64,000 nt of DNA, taken from positions 27,647,419 through 27,711,418 of the forward strand of contig OY987243.1 in the NCBI GenBank assembly GCA_963920765.1. Reading direction: 5' to 3'. The notes beneath the pieces were generated by a model. It did not search any database. It was not told where the DNA came from and was given only the letters and a program-made list of their open reading frames with translations. The translations under genes were made by a program, and so were the position numbers. The DNA comes from Ulota crispa (taxonomy: Eukaryota; Streptophyta; Bryopsida; Orthotrichales; Orthotrichaceae). Of this stretch, positions 9,814 to 20,641 are shown one piece after another; position 1 is the first letter of the stretch; each line of letters begins with the position of its first letter.

Positions 9814-10681
9814 TGCGCCCTTGTTATTGTTTTTGTTCACCCTATTTTATAGATCCAAATCCTTTGGCATTTTATAAAATTAAATCAACATTTTAGTATC
9901 TTGGTCACTAATCTTCAATTTTTATGCAATCTCAATTAAGCATGTCAGTTTTTAGTTTCAAAAAACCAAAAGCCTATTTTTAGTGAATTATTTTACATGA
10001 TATTTATGGTTTTACTTGATAATTGGTTAAAAAAAATTTATGATAGATTTTTGAGATTTGATTGCATGGATACACAGGAAATATCCATACTCATCATTTC
10101 TTTTAATAAGCATCTCCAAAACATTAAAAAATTCCTTCTATATAGATTTTAATGTTGGGTAACCACAACCAAGTCTTAGTAAAATAGATATTTCATTATG
10201 ATAATTAGATTTTGCTATTTGACTTATAAAATATGATAAGGTTTGAATCTTTGAACATAATGGTATTGTTATTTTATTAAAAAATGGTTAAAAAATTAGA
10301 CATATCTATTTTACAAGATTTGATCATGTTCACTTCAACATTAAAAGCTACATAGAAAGAATTTTATAACTTTTTGGAGATGCTTATTCAAAGAAAAAAT
10401 GAGTGTATGGATGTTTCCTATGCATCCATGCAATCAAATCTCAAAAATCTATCATCAAATTTTTTTAACCAATTATCAAGTAAAACCATAAATATCATGT
10501 AAAATAATTCACTAAAAATAGGCTTTTGGTTTTTTGAAACTAAAAATTGATATGCTTGATTGAGATTGCATAAAAATTGAAGATTAGTGACCTAGATACT
10601 AAAATGCTGATTTAATTTTATAAAATGCCAAAGGATTTGGATCTGTAAAACATGGTGAACAAAAACAATGACAAGGACGCA
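9814..10681. repeat. Fold-back palindrome P4 (868 bp)
   Basis: The left end TGCGCCCTTGTTATTG mirrors CAATGACAAGGACGCA on the right. The arms share AAATCCTTTGGCATTTTATA and, further in, the AGATTTGATTGCATGGATAC text of P1-P3. It starts one base after P3 ends. A minus-strand open frame at 10618-10854 runs out of the right arm and is not supported as a gene. Confidence 0.85.
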
Positions 10682-11168
10682 AATACATTGCTTCCCTTCA
10701 AAGAGCCATACCATATCAAACATTGTAATTTTCTTTTCCATGTTCCAAAAAATAAAACAGTTTGATGGATGGCTTCCATATGAGTATGATGAGGGAGTAG
10801 AAGTAAGAGGGAAATTTCAAAAATTTCCCTCAATAAAATGAACAAAACTTGCATTAGCCAATATGAGAATAGTCCTTAAACTCAAAAAAAAAAAAAAAAA
10901 ACAAGATGGATTAGTGGAGACTTTGACAACACATGGAATGGAAGTAAAGTAAAGTAAGGTGATGAGAAATAAAGTCAAGTCAAGACACGCCACACCTCCC
11001 AAGTCCCATCCAAGCAGCTCCATCACTTGGTGTTGGACAAGGGGAGCCGTTTGAAAAGCAGCCGCATTTGGCATCACCAGGGAGTTTCCTTCCTTATTTT
11101 CTCCACAACCAACGTTAAGTCGTTGACCATGCCAACAGAAGCTGATGTATGCTTCATGGTTATGACAT
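10682..11168. other. Unassigned, non-repeat stretch
   Basis: A 121-codon minus-strand open frame (10817-11182) crosses this region, with a long phenylalanine run encoded by poly-A. It has no domain I recognise, no signal or splice context, and its 5' end overlaps palindrome Q. I do not call it a gene. Confidence 0.4.
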
Positions 11169-12835
11169 ACAATGCATGACACTTATAACCAACACGGCCA
11201 ATCTAAAGCCCCATTTGCACTTGCACTTAGCGTTTCTGATATACCCCAAATAGAAGCGGTGAAAGCCTTGTGTGTTCCCACCTGCGATGGGTTTTAGACC
11301 TCGAGCCTAGCTAGCTGTGCAAGTGGCATAGATTTTAGTGCGGCAATTACAAAAAAGAGGAGATAATTTCCCAAAAAGTTGGAGATAATATGCCCACTTT
11401 ATGCATGTTGAAATCAACATAAAAATGGACATTTCAAGATATCCCAAGATTGTAGGGGCACTCTTTTGTAATGGAAGCCTCGAGGGTCATTTACGGAAGA
11501 GCGTTTAAAGTAAAGTCCCCAACTTTCGGTTTTAGCCCGTCAGTGTCACTAGGTTTGCTTTGATGGCGGCTACGACTTCAAACATGAGTATACAGGGTCT
11601 TGACCACTCTTGTAGTGCAATTTGTTCAGCATCGGCTCTTGCCCTTCACGCCTTGAGGACTGCATGTGTACAGGTATTGTACTGTGACTTCTCTTTTCCT
11701 TTTGGTTTCAGCATTGCAATGATAGAGTGGCAAAGAAATCATTGACTCAAAGTAGTGTTGCATGTTTGTGAATGAACTTAAGAGCTACTACTTTGCACTA
11801 GCTCAGAGCAATGCCACATACAATGCAAAGTAGCAACGTTGACATAGAATAGAAAGAGAGCAAGTACTAGAACTTGCTGTTCCATTTCAAAATTGTTAGA
11901 TCATGAAGGATCACGGTAAAGCCCTTGGGGAGGCACATGGACAAAGTAGTGAGAGTCACCAAGTAGTGCAATTGAATGTCACTTTCATTTTTTGCATGGC
12001 CAATGCTACATTGCTACCCATCGGATTAGGACCATTTAGAGACGAGGCTGCAATGTCGTCTAGGGAAATTACTAGCTTTGTCACTGCACTACTGCAAGGC
12101 AGTAATGTGTAAGGGCGTGTCTCCCAACCTCACTCCGTCTTCTTTTGCGCAGGACACTAGAAGCCGGTAACATGGAGAACCAGGGTCACCCACACTCGTA
12201 CAACTCCCTGATCCGCACTGCTTCGTTGCCTACACACCTTGTAAGCATTAACGGTAAGTTTTTAGTCATCAATCTTTCACATGTCATGTTCATTTCATCA
12301 CAATTGGTAATGTTGGCAAGTACATCATCATTGAATAAAATTGGTTGCATGAATTTGGAGGTTTTAAGCATGTACTTGTACCTGAGAGGCTGAGGTTGCA
12401 ACTTGTGCATACAATTGCTACTTCTTGTCTTCAATGAGTGCTACAAGTGCTCCTGCTTCTCCTCATTTTGTATGTTATGTACTCCTACCAAATTACCTGC
12501 AGTGTGAGTGAAATGAACGTCCAAAGCTATGGGCTCATTTTCTATGGTGTCACGTGACTTGCAACACAGACAAACACTCTCCAATGCTGCAATGAGAGAC
12601 CTCATACTTTTGAATCAAGGGGATTTTGGTTTGGAATCTCACCTTTTGCTACTGTATCTGCCTTGTAGGTGGCGTCCCCATTGGCAGTTTCCACTTGGGC
12701 AGGCCTCCAGCACCTATGAGGAGCCCAGCCAGCAGCGTGCGGCATGTCCTGATGGGGCCTTGACTAGCTCATACGGCTCCATTTGGCATCCCAACTCTTC
12801 TGCGCGGGGCGCCCTCCAGCAACAACGCAGCACTT

Positions 12836-13974
12836 GTGCCTATGCCCATTACTACCACTAGTGCACCTGCACTTACCCCAACGTCACAGATTGTCACAAA
12901 CAACAACAAGAGGGCATGCAGGGATAGGGGCCCAAATTGGATTCACCAAGAGGTACTAGCCCTTGTAGCCGCAAAGCATGAACTATTTCTTGAGGAGCTG
13001 GATGCGGTAGATGGATGCAACTTGATGACACTTGACACCACCAAGTGGGTGCGCATATTGCAAGATTTGATGAGGGCAAATTACTCTTTTGTTCTGCGTG
13101 ATGGGCCGGCTTGCAAAGCTAAGTGGAACCTCATCCTACCTAATTACAAACGAGTATCGGACTACTTGCAGCAATCGAGGATGAATGTCCCGAAATATTG
13201 GGATCTCACATCTGCACAACGGAGAGATGAGGGATTGCCCAAACAATCTCCATTGAGTTTTATAGGGCCATTGATGGCTGGTTTGGATCTAGGCCACAGA
13301 TCCAACCAGTATATCTCAGGGATGTCCCACTTGCAGTGGTCAATGAGAACCTTTGAGCTCCTGAGCAAGCGCAAGTCAAGGTCGAGGAGGAGAATTTCAC
13401 ATACCAAGACTCTAACGGCCCCACTGACGTCTTTGCTAGGCTAGAACCTCATGGTCCACTCTCACAAGGCACTCCACCGCCCTCTCCTCCTAGGTTAGCT
13501 TCACCTCCAGCAAGTGTCCCCTCCACTTCTAGTTTTGCATCCTGCCCCTCCATGTCAGCAGGTACACCATTGCCAAGGCCGGAATTCACAGCTCCACCTG
13601 GTGTGTCACCTCAAGTAATTAGCTCATCAGGGACATCTTCTTACAACATGGGACGACAATAGGACAACATAAATGTGAAGCGGAAAGCTGTATCTGGGCA
13701 TACCTTGATGGCGGAGGCCACTAAGGCAAATGGCAAGACAATTTTAAGACAAATGCAAGAAATTGCGCAATCTCATTAGGAGATGGAGCATTTGAAGATA
13801 GAGGTTCAGCTGAAGCTGTTCAAGCAAAACATGACATTCCAACAAGATAGAGACCAACGTCTATATGCTAATGCAGTAGTGGTAAATGAAATTCCCAAGG
13901 CTGCCGTATCCAAGCAAGGTGATATTGCTAACTGCCTTTCCCAGATTGTAGGTGTGTTGAGTACAGGCTTCTAG
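12836..13974 (+). pseudogene. Harbinger ORF1: Myb/SANT-like (trihelix-like) DNA-binding protein, decayed
   Basis: In the first frame (12836-13444) the region RDRGPNWIHQEVLALVAAKH ... KWVRILQDLM ... DGPACKAKWNLILPNYKRV is a Myb/SANT-like helix bundle of the type carried by Harbinger elements. In the family this protein helps bring the transposase to the nucleus and to the element ends. After about 13240 the similarity moves to another frame (YRAIDGWFGSRPQIQPVYLR), followed by a proline/serine-rich linker and a charged, coiled-coil-like tail ending QIVGVLSTGF near 13974. At least three in-frame stops lie in this second part. Start and exon structure upstream are uncertain; the 12836 ATG is only the first methionine of the open frame. 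Confidence 0.75.
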
Positions 13975-14635
13975 AGGTCAACGAGCTGTGACAGTGGTAC
14001 TTTAGCATCAAACAAATCATAGGAGCATCCTCCCGGAATTGCTAGTGATTCAGGAGAATACCCTAATTCTAGCTACAGAGACTACCCCTTTCGGGAGGAT
14101 CAGCGCACCCCCAATGAATCACAAGTGAGAAGACACAAAGAACATGACCAGAACCCTATTGCTGGTCCACAAATTCAAGCCGCTACCCCAATTGCCCCAG
14201 CTACAACTGCCGCAGCTGTCCTCACTACTACTGCCACAACCAGGACACCGCTTGCAAGTGCCTTGGACTTGAACGGGGAGGCGTAGCGATGCTCTACTGT
14301 CATCTGCAGGCCTTGCAGCATATCCACTGCCGTAGTGGTTTGGGCTTGCCTTACCAAGGTAGCATATCCTATCATGCACAGGAAGCACAAATGAGACTTT
14401 AATGATTCTAGAGTTTGAGAGTGATGGCAGTTTATGAGTAATGAATACAGCTTTTAGCAATGCCTTTATAATATCATTTCAATTAATGAGTCAAAGACAT
14501 TGCTGAATACATTGTACATCACAAGCACAACCAATTGTTATGCAAGCAATCATAAATAGTTATAGCAATTAACAAAAAAAAAAATAGCATTGAGTACTCT
14601 CATATATGGCTATGGGAGGTGCGGCCGTTGCATTG

Positions 14636-15642
14636 TCAGATGCAAGCCGAGCAAGTGCCGCTTCTCAACGGCGTCTGCAGTTCCTGCAATTGCAGGGATA
14701 GAGGTTCGGCTCCATGCCCTGCTTCACTGTCAATGCTAGCGTCCTTGGGCTCATTTCCAACAAAACCTTTGTTTCTTAAAACTCCAAACAAGTTTTGGAC
14801 CTTGTCTTGTGATTGCTCTAGAAGCGTGTTGTGCAATATTGCACAACAAAGTATCACGTCAAGTAAAAAAGCAACGTCCAACTCTGATTTATTTAGCAAC
14901 TCTCAGAAAGTTTGTTTGAGAATGCTAAAGGCATTCTCAACCACACAACGTCCCTTCTAGAGGCATTTGTTAAAAAGAAACTCAGCAAAAGACAACTGGA
15001 CATTACTTTGGTAGGGTACCATGAGCCACGGCAGCAATGGAAAACCTAAATCACCAAGAATGTAAAGAGAGAATCCTGCGGCACCTCGCCAGTTGTTAAA
15101 AAAATTTGCCTTGTTGCGCAATGATAGAGGGAAGACCTCTTGAGAACTCTAGAGTCGTTTGTTGAACCCGGCATCTCGAGGAAGAGATCTAGGAATCGCT
15201 TCTCTGAATCCACAACCACTTGACAATTCAAATTGTAACCACCGGACTTGAAGTAGAAGTAGTCCGCAGGAACAAAGTGTGGCTTTGTAATGGAGATGTG
15301 CATCCCGTCAATCGCACCGACTACACCAGGTAGTCCAAACAAGTTAGAAAACTTTTGCTGGATTAAATACAACTGATCACATGTTGGCCAATGAATTTTG
15401 TGCTTCAAGGTGACATTAATTGCATGGACGACATCACGTAAGAGCCCAGAGATAGTGCTTTTGCCTATGGCAAACATCTCTAAGCATATACACAGCGACT
15501 CTCCGCAAGTCAATTTGAACAAGGTGCATGCAACTTGAATGATAACCGAAATGGCAAACCAATATTTTGTATCTTTCCTCTTGATTTGAGGAGCAAGTAT
15601 GTCTGCCAAAGCAAACACATTGCGCTGCGGCATTTGGAACAT
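14636..15642 (-). pseudogene. Harbinger transposase (DDE_Tnp_4 / HARBI1-like nuclease), decayed
   Basis: Reading the minus strand from 15642, an N-terminal helical part (ISVIIQVACTLFKLTCGESL, then GKSTISGLLRDVVHAI) is followed by the catalytic core. The first aspartate is in VVGAIDGMHISITKP, then NLNCQVVVDSEKRFLDLF, and the second aspartate is in MPGSTNDSRVLKRSSLY. After a frame change near 15075 the core continues as GDLGFPLLPWLMVPY. The glutamate of the DDE triad is in VENAFSILKQ (codon at about 14936-14938), and the tail DVILCCAILHNTLLEQSQ is typical of the family. In-frame stops lie at 14957-14959 and 14903-14905. An intact enzyme would cut and join at TWA targets. It faces ORF1 in convergent orientation. 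Whether the open frame at 15735-16013 is an upstream exon cannot be decided. Confidence 0.9.
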
Positions 15643-17114
15643 TTTGATTTAGCGTGTGTCGTCATATTCACTCATGACAAACCTCAAAAACCAAGTCATC
15701 GGCCTGGATTTAACCTAGTCCCCTAGGTCCTCATTCATGAAAATAGAGACATGTAGAATTGAAAGCCTCGCAACCCTAAACAGACAGACGCAAGCGGATC
15801 TTCTACTGGCTCACCGAGGTCCGCAATATATCCGCTACAGCACTCGATGAATCTCCCTCCTAGATGGCATGAAGTGGCAAGACAAAACCGTAATGCGCAA
15901 TCAAAGTCTGAAGAAACAACCAAACGCCCAGCAAAATAGCCAATTCGGCATCCCAACTGCTGTCCATTACTATTCGCTTTCCACCCTGTCCCACACGGCA
16001 TGACAAACCTCACTCAAAACTCAACGCATTTTATTCATTGGAACGCAAAAGGTTGCATTGCTGTATTGTACAGTAAACCCTTCAATCCTCAAATTGCTTT
16101 CGAGGAGGACAGACCCTGACCCTTAAAGCAACAAGCATCACATGAAGGGAAAAAGAAACAAAATTGCTCCCCACCCGACCCTCTCCACTTGAATCTCATA
16201 TGCATAAAACCTGCAGACACTGAATTTGCACAAGAAAACGACAACAGCATGGAGAGAAGAAGGCATACTTCTTGCACCAATCTCCTTGATAGGTTCCCAA
16301 TTTGAAAGTCGACATTCAAGAACTCCACTTCAGTCACCCATGCTCACATCTCTCCGGATTGGAATCCCTCCGCGACTAGAATCCCAGCAGCAGGTAACGT
16401 GATTTCTAATATGTCAACAGCACACACAGGTCCTGCAATGATAGTTTGTGACAACGGGCACCTCCCAATAATGCAACCATGAGGACATGAACATTGACAG
16501 CAGGGAACGTAGAAAAACGCAAGAAAACGTAGGCGTGCTTGTGAAGACGGAGCACCAAGAGCAGCGCACATGAAAACAAAATAGAGCGGTTTGAAGGAAA
16601 GATGAGCTGGACGTCAACGGCAAAGAGGAGGTTTTTAAGAAAGAGTGAGGGGATGTGGGAACCCCTCCTCTCCTCATCATGATTACGTAAAAAGCTGCAT
16701 CTGGAGGGACTCTAATCACTTGGCCTAAAACTGCTAATGGGATTGGTCATCACCCTATAAATGCACAAGCTTACTAAACCGTGGCTTTCCTATCTAGCAA
16801 AGCCAAACCCTAATTCCAATGGAATAGTCCACAATTTTAATTTTTAAAACCCCTTTTACCAAACGCCAAGTGCAAATGGGGCATAAGTGGTTAGCCTAAG
16901 GCTTTGTCAAAATAAAAGTTATCAAAAAAACAAGTCCACCAAGATGAAGCTTAAATCTTAAGCTTCATCTTGGTGGACTCAATTTTTTAATAACTTTTTT
17001 TTGTCAAAGCCTTAGGTTGACCACTTAAATTGGCCATTGTTGGTTATAAGTGTCATGCACTATAGAACAAACAAACTTCTTACTTTTCTAACAAATAAAT
17101 TATCCAACCCTTAA

Positions 17115-17879
17115 CCCCTAAGCGCCCAGCCCATGACTTGCAAAAGTGAGCCTGCGAGGAGGTAAGGTCATTGGAATTGATGCAATAGGCAGCTAAGTTA
17201 GATCCGAGAAATTTCACCGCAGAGCTTGGCTCATGACGACAACGCTAATCACATATTCCAATTTGTTGAGAGATTTACCAATTAAAGAAAAAGATTATAA
17301 AGGTCAAAATAGGGTTGACCTTCTTGGGAGGGGTCCACATATGGTATTGTGAGGGCTTCCATTCCTCAGTATGGGCGGTGTAAGGGGAATTTAGACTTGA
17401 AATTTTGGCAAGGCGTTGGGTGCAAGGTTTACTGACATGATACAAAATTACAAGTTTTTTTGAGGTCAATTTGACCACCTACGCAACCTTGTAGCTCATG
17501 TTGTTCCGCTGCTTTTCAAGCAGTGACCGGATTGTGGGTATCAGGTCACTGACACATCCTCTTTCCTCCTTATCCCCTCCCTCTGTTCTACTTGCTAGCT
17601 AAGCAGTCTCAAGGTTTTATTTCACTGCCACGGCTAGCAGCCAACTCTCTCCGATGGTCCTAGTGGGATCCGCCCACCCAAAACTCAAGATACTGGACGC
17701 CACAACCTAGATCTTATGCACAATAAGTTATTCTCAATGGCCCCCACTCACAGTCATTCAATACCCCAGTCCTGTACACGTGGGTACAAATTTAAGCAGG
17801 GTACAACCCCATCTGGACCTACTAAAACATAGTTTTTCAATCCCTAGCAACAAAATCCCGTTGCTGGGGCACTCAAGGG
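17115..17879. mobile_element. TTAA-flanked element T4 (765 bp)
   Basis: The left TTAA (17111-17114) is followed by CCCCTAAGCGCCCAGC. The right end GGGGCACTCAAGGG is followed by TTAA at 17880-17883, and that same TTAA is the left flank of T5. The interior is richer in GC than its neighbours. No coding frame is supported. Confidence 0.7.
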
Positions 17880-17883
17880 TTAA

Positions 17884-19478
17884 CCCTTAAAAGTCCTTGC
17901 ATCTAGACCCTTAAAGAATAAGCAGGGAGATTTTTCAAAAAATAACTATAGAAAGGCACCCAGTTGTAATATCAAACAAAATTAGTCAAAAAATGAAGAT
18001 ATTGGGTAAATATCAATCAATTACCAATCAAATTTGCCACACAATTTTTTTAGTATAAATATAAAAGCAATATTTGGTGCATGCATTCAAAAAAATAGTT
18101 CAAAATGGGAATTAATAGATTTTGCCAATGAAGTTCAAAATTTCCTTAACTCCTAAATGCCCAAGGGGTGAGGGCAAAATATAGATGTATTATAAAATGA
18201 TACTTTTGTAACTTCAATGAAGTTTTCTCTTTTAAAGAGAAAACAAGAATCATGATGTTTAGTAATTATCCATATGGTCAAACATTAAAAAAAGGTTTTG
18301 GACTCTTATTTAATGAATTTGGAAGCATCTATAATTTGATATTCATCAAAATTACAAATTTTATTCATAGAATTTACAATTTAGTATGATTGGTTAAAAA
18401 CATTCTTTATATTCAGAAATTCAAAAATGCAATCTTTTTGAAGGAGAGAACATCATAAATTTCTAGAAATGGTAATTTTTTTAACACCAGCAAATACTAA
18501 AATGTTTGTCTTTGAAAAATTCTACTTGATGGAGTTTAAATTGGACTGACATGATTCAAATTGGGTTGGAAAGTAGACTTGCTTGTTACTTGAAATTATT
18601 TTTTATTTTAAAAGAAAAAATCTTTTTACATTTTGGGCAGCTTGCAAAAAGGACATTGACCAAAAAATGGTCAACTGGGCGCTTAGGGGTTAAACTTTAT
18701 TGGATAAAATTTCTAGCAAATATCAAGGAAATTTATTTCTCTCAAGTGCTCTAAAGAGTTACTAAATGATACACACTTTTGTAATCATAATCTACGTCTA
18801 TTAGTACTGCCATCAAGATTCAAATAAAAGTTGTTTTGTTAAATAGACCTTCATGTACTAACAAAATTGAAAAAAACTCAAGACACTTATGGCAGTTGAA
18901 ATGTTTTATACCCGTGTTAGCAAACAAAAGTTTACCAACTACTTCCATGCCAATTGGGAAAAAACAAGTAAGAAAATAGAATTCGTCTTTTCAACAAACT
19001 CTGAAAGTGTGCCAGATTGGGTGCATGGTATATCATTCAAAACTTCTTGACAAAATCCTTTCTAACTATACAGCACATGCCCCATTTGGAACTAAGACCA
19101 TAATTTTGTGTACCAGTCATAACATGTCACGAGATAACATTGATGCTTTACCAAATCTAGCCTATTTCACAATCCAAAATATGGTCAGGTTCACAATCAA
19201 CACAATTATTGTCCTTGTACCATGTTAGCATAACCTTTGAACGCCCAGGCCAAATTCACTTAAATCCATACCTTTGTGTACTTAGTTCAATAAAAGTATT
19301 ACCTAAGTATAGTCAATCAAATAGCTTGAATTTTTTTTGGATGGTAGTAGACACATGCATGGAGGTACACAAAAAAGTACAAATCCTTTGAGTGTGGCAT
19401 TAAGAAGAGAATAAGAGCCAAACGTGGACATCTTTCAAAAACTAGAGGCGATGATATTGCCCGTGGGGCGCTCAGGGG
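17884..19478. mobile_element. TTAA-flanked element T5 with a nested T3 copy
   Basis: The left end CCCTTAAAAGTCCTTGC follows the TTAA shared with T4. The right end GGGGCGCTCAGGGG is followed by TTAA at 19479-19482. It is interrupted by T3 at 18150-18689, leaving about 1.05 kb of its own sequence. Confidence 0.7.
18150..18689 (+). mobile_element. TTAA-flanked element, subfamily T3 (540 bp), copy b
   Basis: TTAA at 18146-18149 and 18690-18693. The ends CTCCTAAATGCCCAAGGGG and CAACTGGGCGCTTAGGGG, and interior text such as TATAAAATGATACTTTTGTA, match copies a and c. Confidence 0.85.
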
Positions 19479-19481
19479 TTA

Positions 19482-19931
19482 AGGTATGTTTACTTTTGAC
19501 GTTAAGAGTGAAGATAGCTAAGAGCATCTCCATTGTTGCCCTCTTAGGGTTTGACACACTTCAAGCATAGATGATAAGAATTATAGGCCCTTCAAAATTT
19601 TCTCATGGCACTCCATCTTAGAGTGTCAAAGCAATAATCTTTCAAAACATCATTCATCCTAAGTTTAGTGAGCGTTATCCTATATTCTTCTTGGACAATG
19701 GTCAAATGACTATTTATGGGGCATGCTTGAAGTGCAAGGGTCACTTTTGAAGTGCAAGGTAGGAGAACCAAAATTTTGAAGGCCCTTCAAAAATAGATTT
19801 AAGATCTTGCAATGTCAAATTTGAAGTGCAAAGCTAGACATGCTCTAAAACATATTAGATGCATTTGTATACGCCTTTGGACTACATTCAATATGCTAAT
19901 CCCCTCCTAGTACCAAGTGTGAACATACTCT
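19482..19931. mobile_element. MITE family E, copy 1, with nested F copy
   Basis: The left end AGGTATGTTTACTTTTGACG and right end CCAAGTGTGAACATACTCT are mirrored and flanked by TA. They match copy 2 at 43484-43610 (GTTCACACTTGGTGTTAAG). The interior is interrupted by F-d (19522-19845). The TA at the left overlaps the TTAA at the end of T5. Confidence 0.75.
19522..19845 (+). mobile_element. Family-F Harbinger-like MITE, intact copy F-d (324 bp)
   Basis: The ends GAGCATCTCCATTGTTGCC and AAAGCTAGACATGCTC are flanked by TAA on both sides (19519-19521, 19846-19848). It serves as the uninterrupted reference for F-a (3950-5524) and F-b (5794-6910). It lies within family-E copy 1. Confidence 0.85.
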
Positions 19932-20034
19932 TAACTTGTCAATCAACCACACTTCTATGCTTAAACATAGATCAACACTTTCTCTTTTCTTCTCTTTCCT
20001 AAGTTTGGCCATACAAAGAAAAGTAAGACAAAAA

Positions 20035-20290
20035 TAACGCAATATTTGTTAACTTGGGAAAAACACTAATTTTGGGACTTTTGATTTTTTCACTTGTAAA
20101 TTTTTTGATGATTAAGAATGATATTTCTGATGATTCCTTCAAGATCTTACATCAATGATGAAATATCTTGAAGGGATTATAAAAAAACTCACTTGGCAAT
20201 CACCAAAATATTCTCACAAATGTAAAATTCAATAGTGTACTCAAAACTTTTTCCCAAAGTTTTTTTCCAAATTAACAAATATCATGTTCA
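20035..20290. repeat. Family-U MITE-like repeat, copy U5
   Basis: The left end AACGCAATATTTGTTAACTT(GGGAAAAA) is mirrored by TTTTTCC...AAATTAACAAATATCATGTT on the right. The same ends occur at 55107-55371, 59889-60133, 60178-60305 and 61462-61736. Boundaries are approximate. Confidence 0.65.
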
Positions 20291-20441
20291 ATGCTCTTAT
20301 ATCAACAAGGATGACCCAAGGTTTCTTTTAACTGACATAGATGGCAAAGCATGACTTCGTGTCCACTTAATCATATGACAATCTTTTTGAAAGAAGAGAA
20401 GTTACTAGTTGAATGACAAATTTGGCGAAAAAATGTGTTAG

Positions 20442-20641
20442 NNNNNNNNNNNNNNNNNNNNNNNNNNNNNNNNNNNNNNNNNNNNNNNNNNNNNNNNNNN
20501 NNNNNNNNNNNNNNNNNNNNNNNNNNNNNNNNNNNNNNNNNNNNNNNNNNNNNNNNNNNNNNNNNNNNNNNNNNNNNNNNNNNNNNNNNNNNNNNNNNNN
20601 NNNNNNNNNNNNNNNNNNNNNNNNNNNNNNNNNNNNNNNNN
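20442..20641. other. Assembly gap of 200 unknown bases
   Basis: A run of exactly 200 N. The round number suggests a placeholder rather than a measured size. Open frames reading through it are artefacts. Confidence 0.98.

Larger units (their letters stand above)
11207..16883. mobile_element. PIF/Harbinger DNA transposon, 5.7 kb, structurally complete but coding regions decayed
   Basis: Terminal inverted repeats AGCCCCATTTGCACTTGCAC (left) and CAAGTGCAAATGGGGCA (right) are flanked by TAA on both sides (11204-11206, 16884-16886). The interior carries the two genes typical of plant Harbinger elements: a Myb/SANT-like protein on the plus strand and a DDE transposase on the minus strand, facing each other. 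Both contain stops or frame changes, so this copy should not encode working enzyme. The comparison with the intact arm of Q confirms a 3-bp TAA target duplication. Confidence 0.93.
11169..17063. repeat. Small palindromic element Q, split by the Harbinger transposon
   Basis: Without 11207-16883, the outer sequence is a roughly 215-bp palindrome. The left arm GCATGACACTTATAACCAAC mirrors GTTGGTTATAAGTGTCATGC on the right, and the centre is TTAAATCTTAAGCTTCATC near 16950. The central stem includes AGTCCACCAAGATGAAGCTT and its complement. The right arm keeps the uninterrupted target (17025-17027). Confidence 0.85.

Noticed and set aside
10817-11182. 121-codon minus-strand frame as a host gene
   Set aside because: Poly-phenylalanine run, no recognisable domain, overlaps a palindrome arm, no splice or promoter support.
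15735-16337. Minus-strand frames upstream of the transposase as additional transposon genes
   Set aside because: No similarity to known Harbinger proteins. They could be leader or upstream exon sequence, but nothing in the text supports a call.
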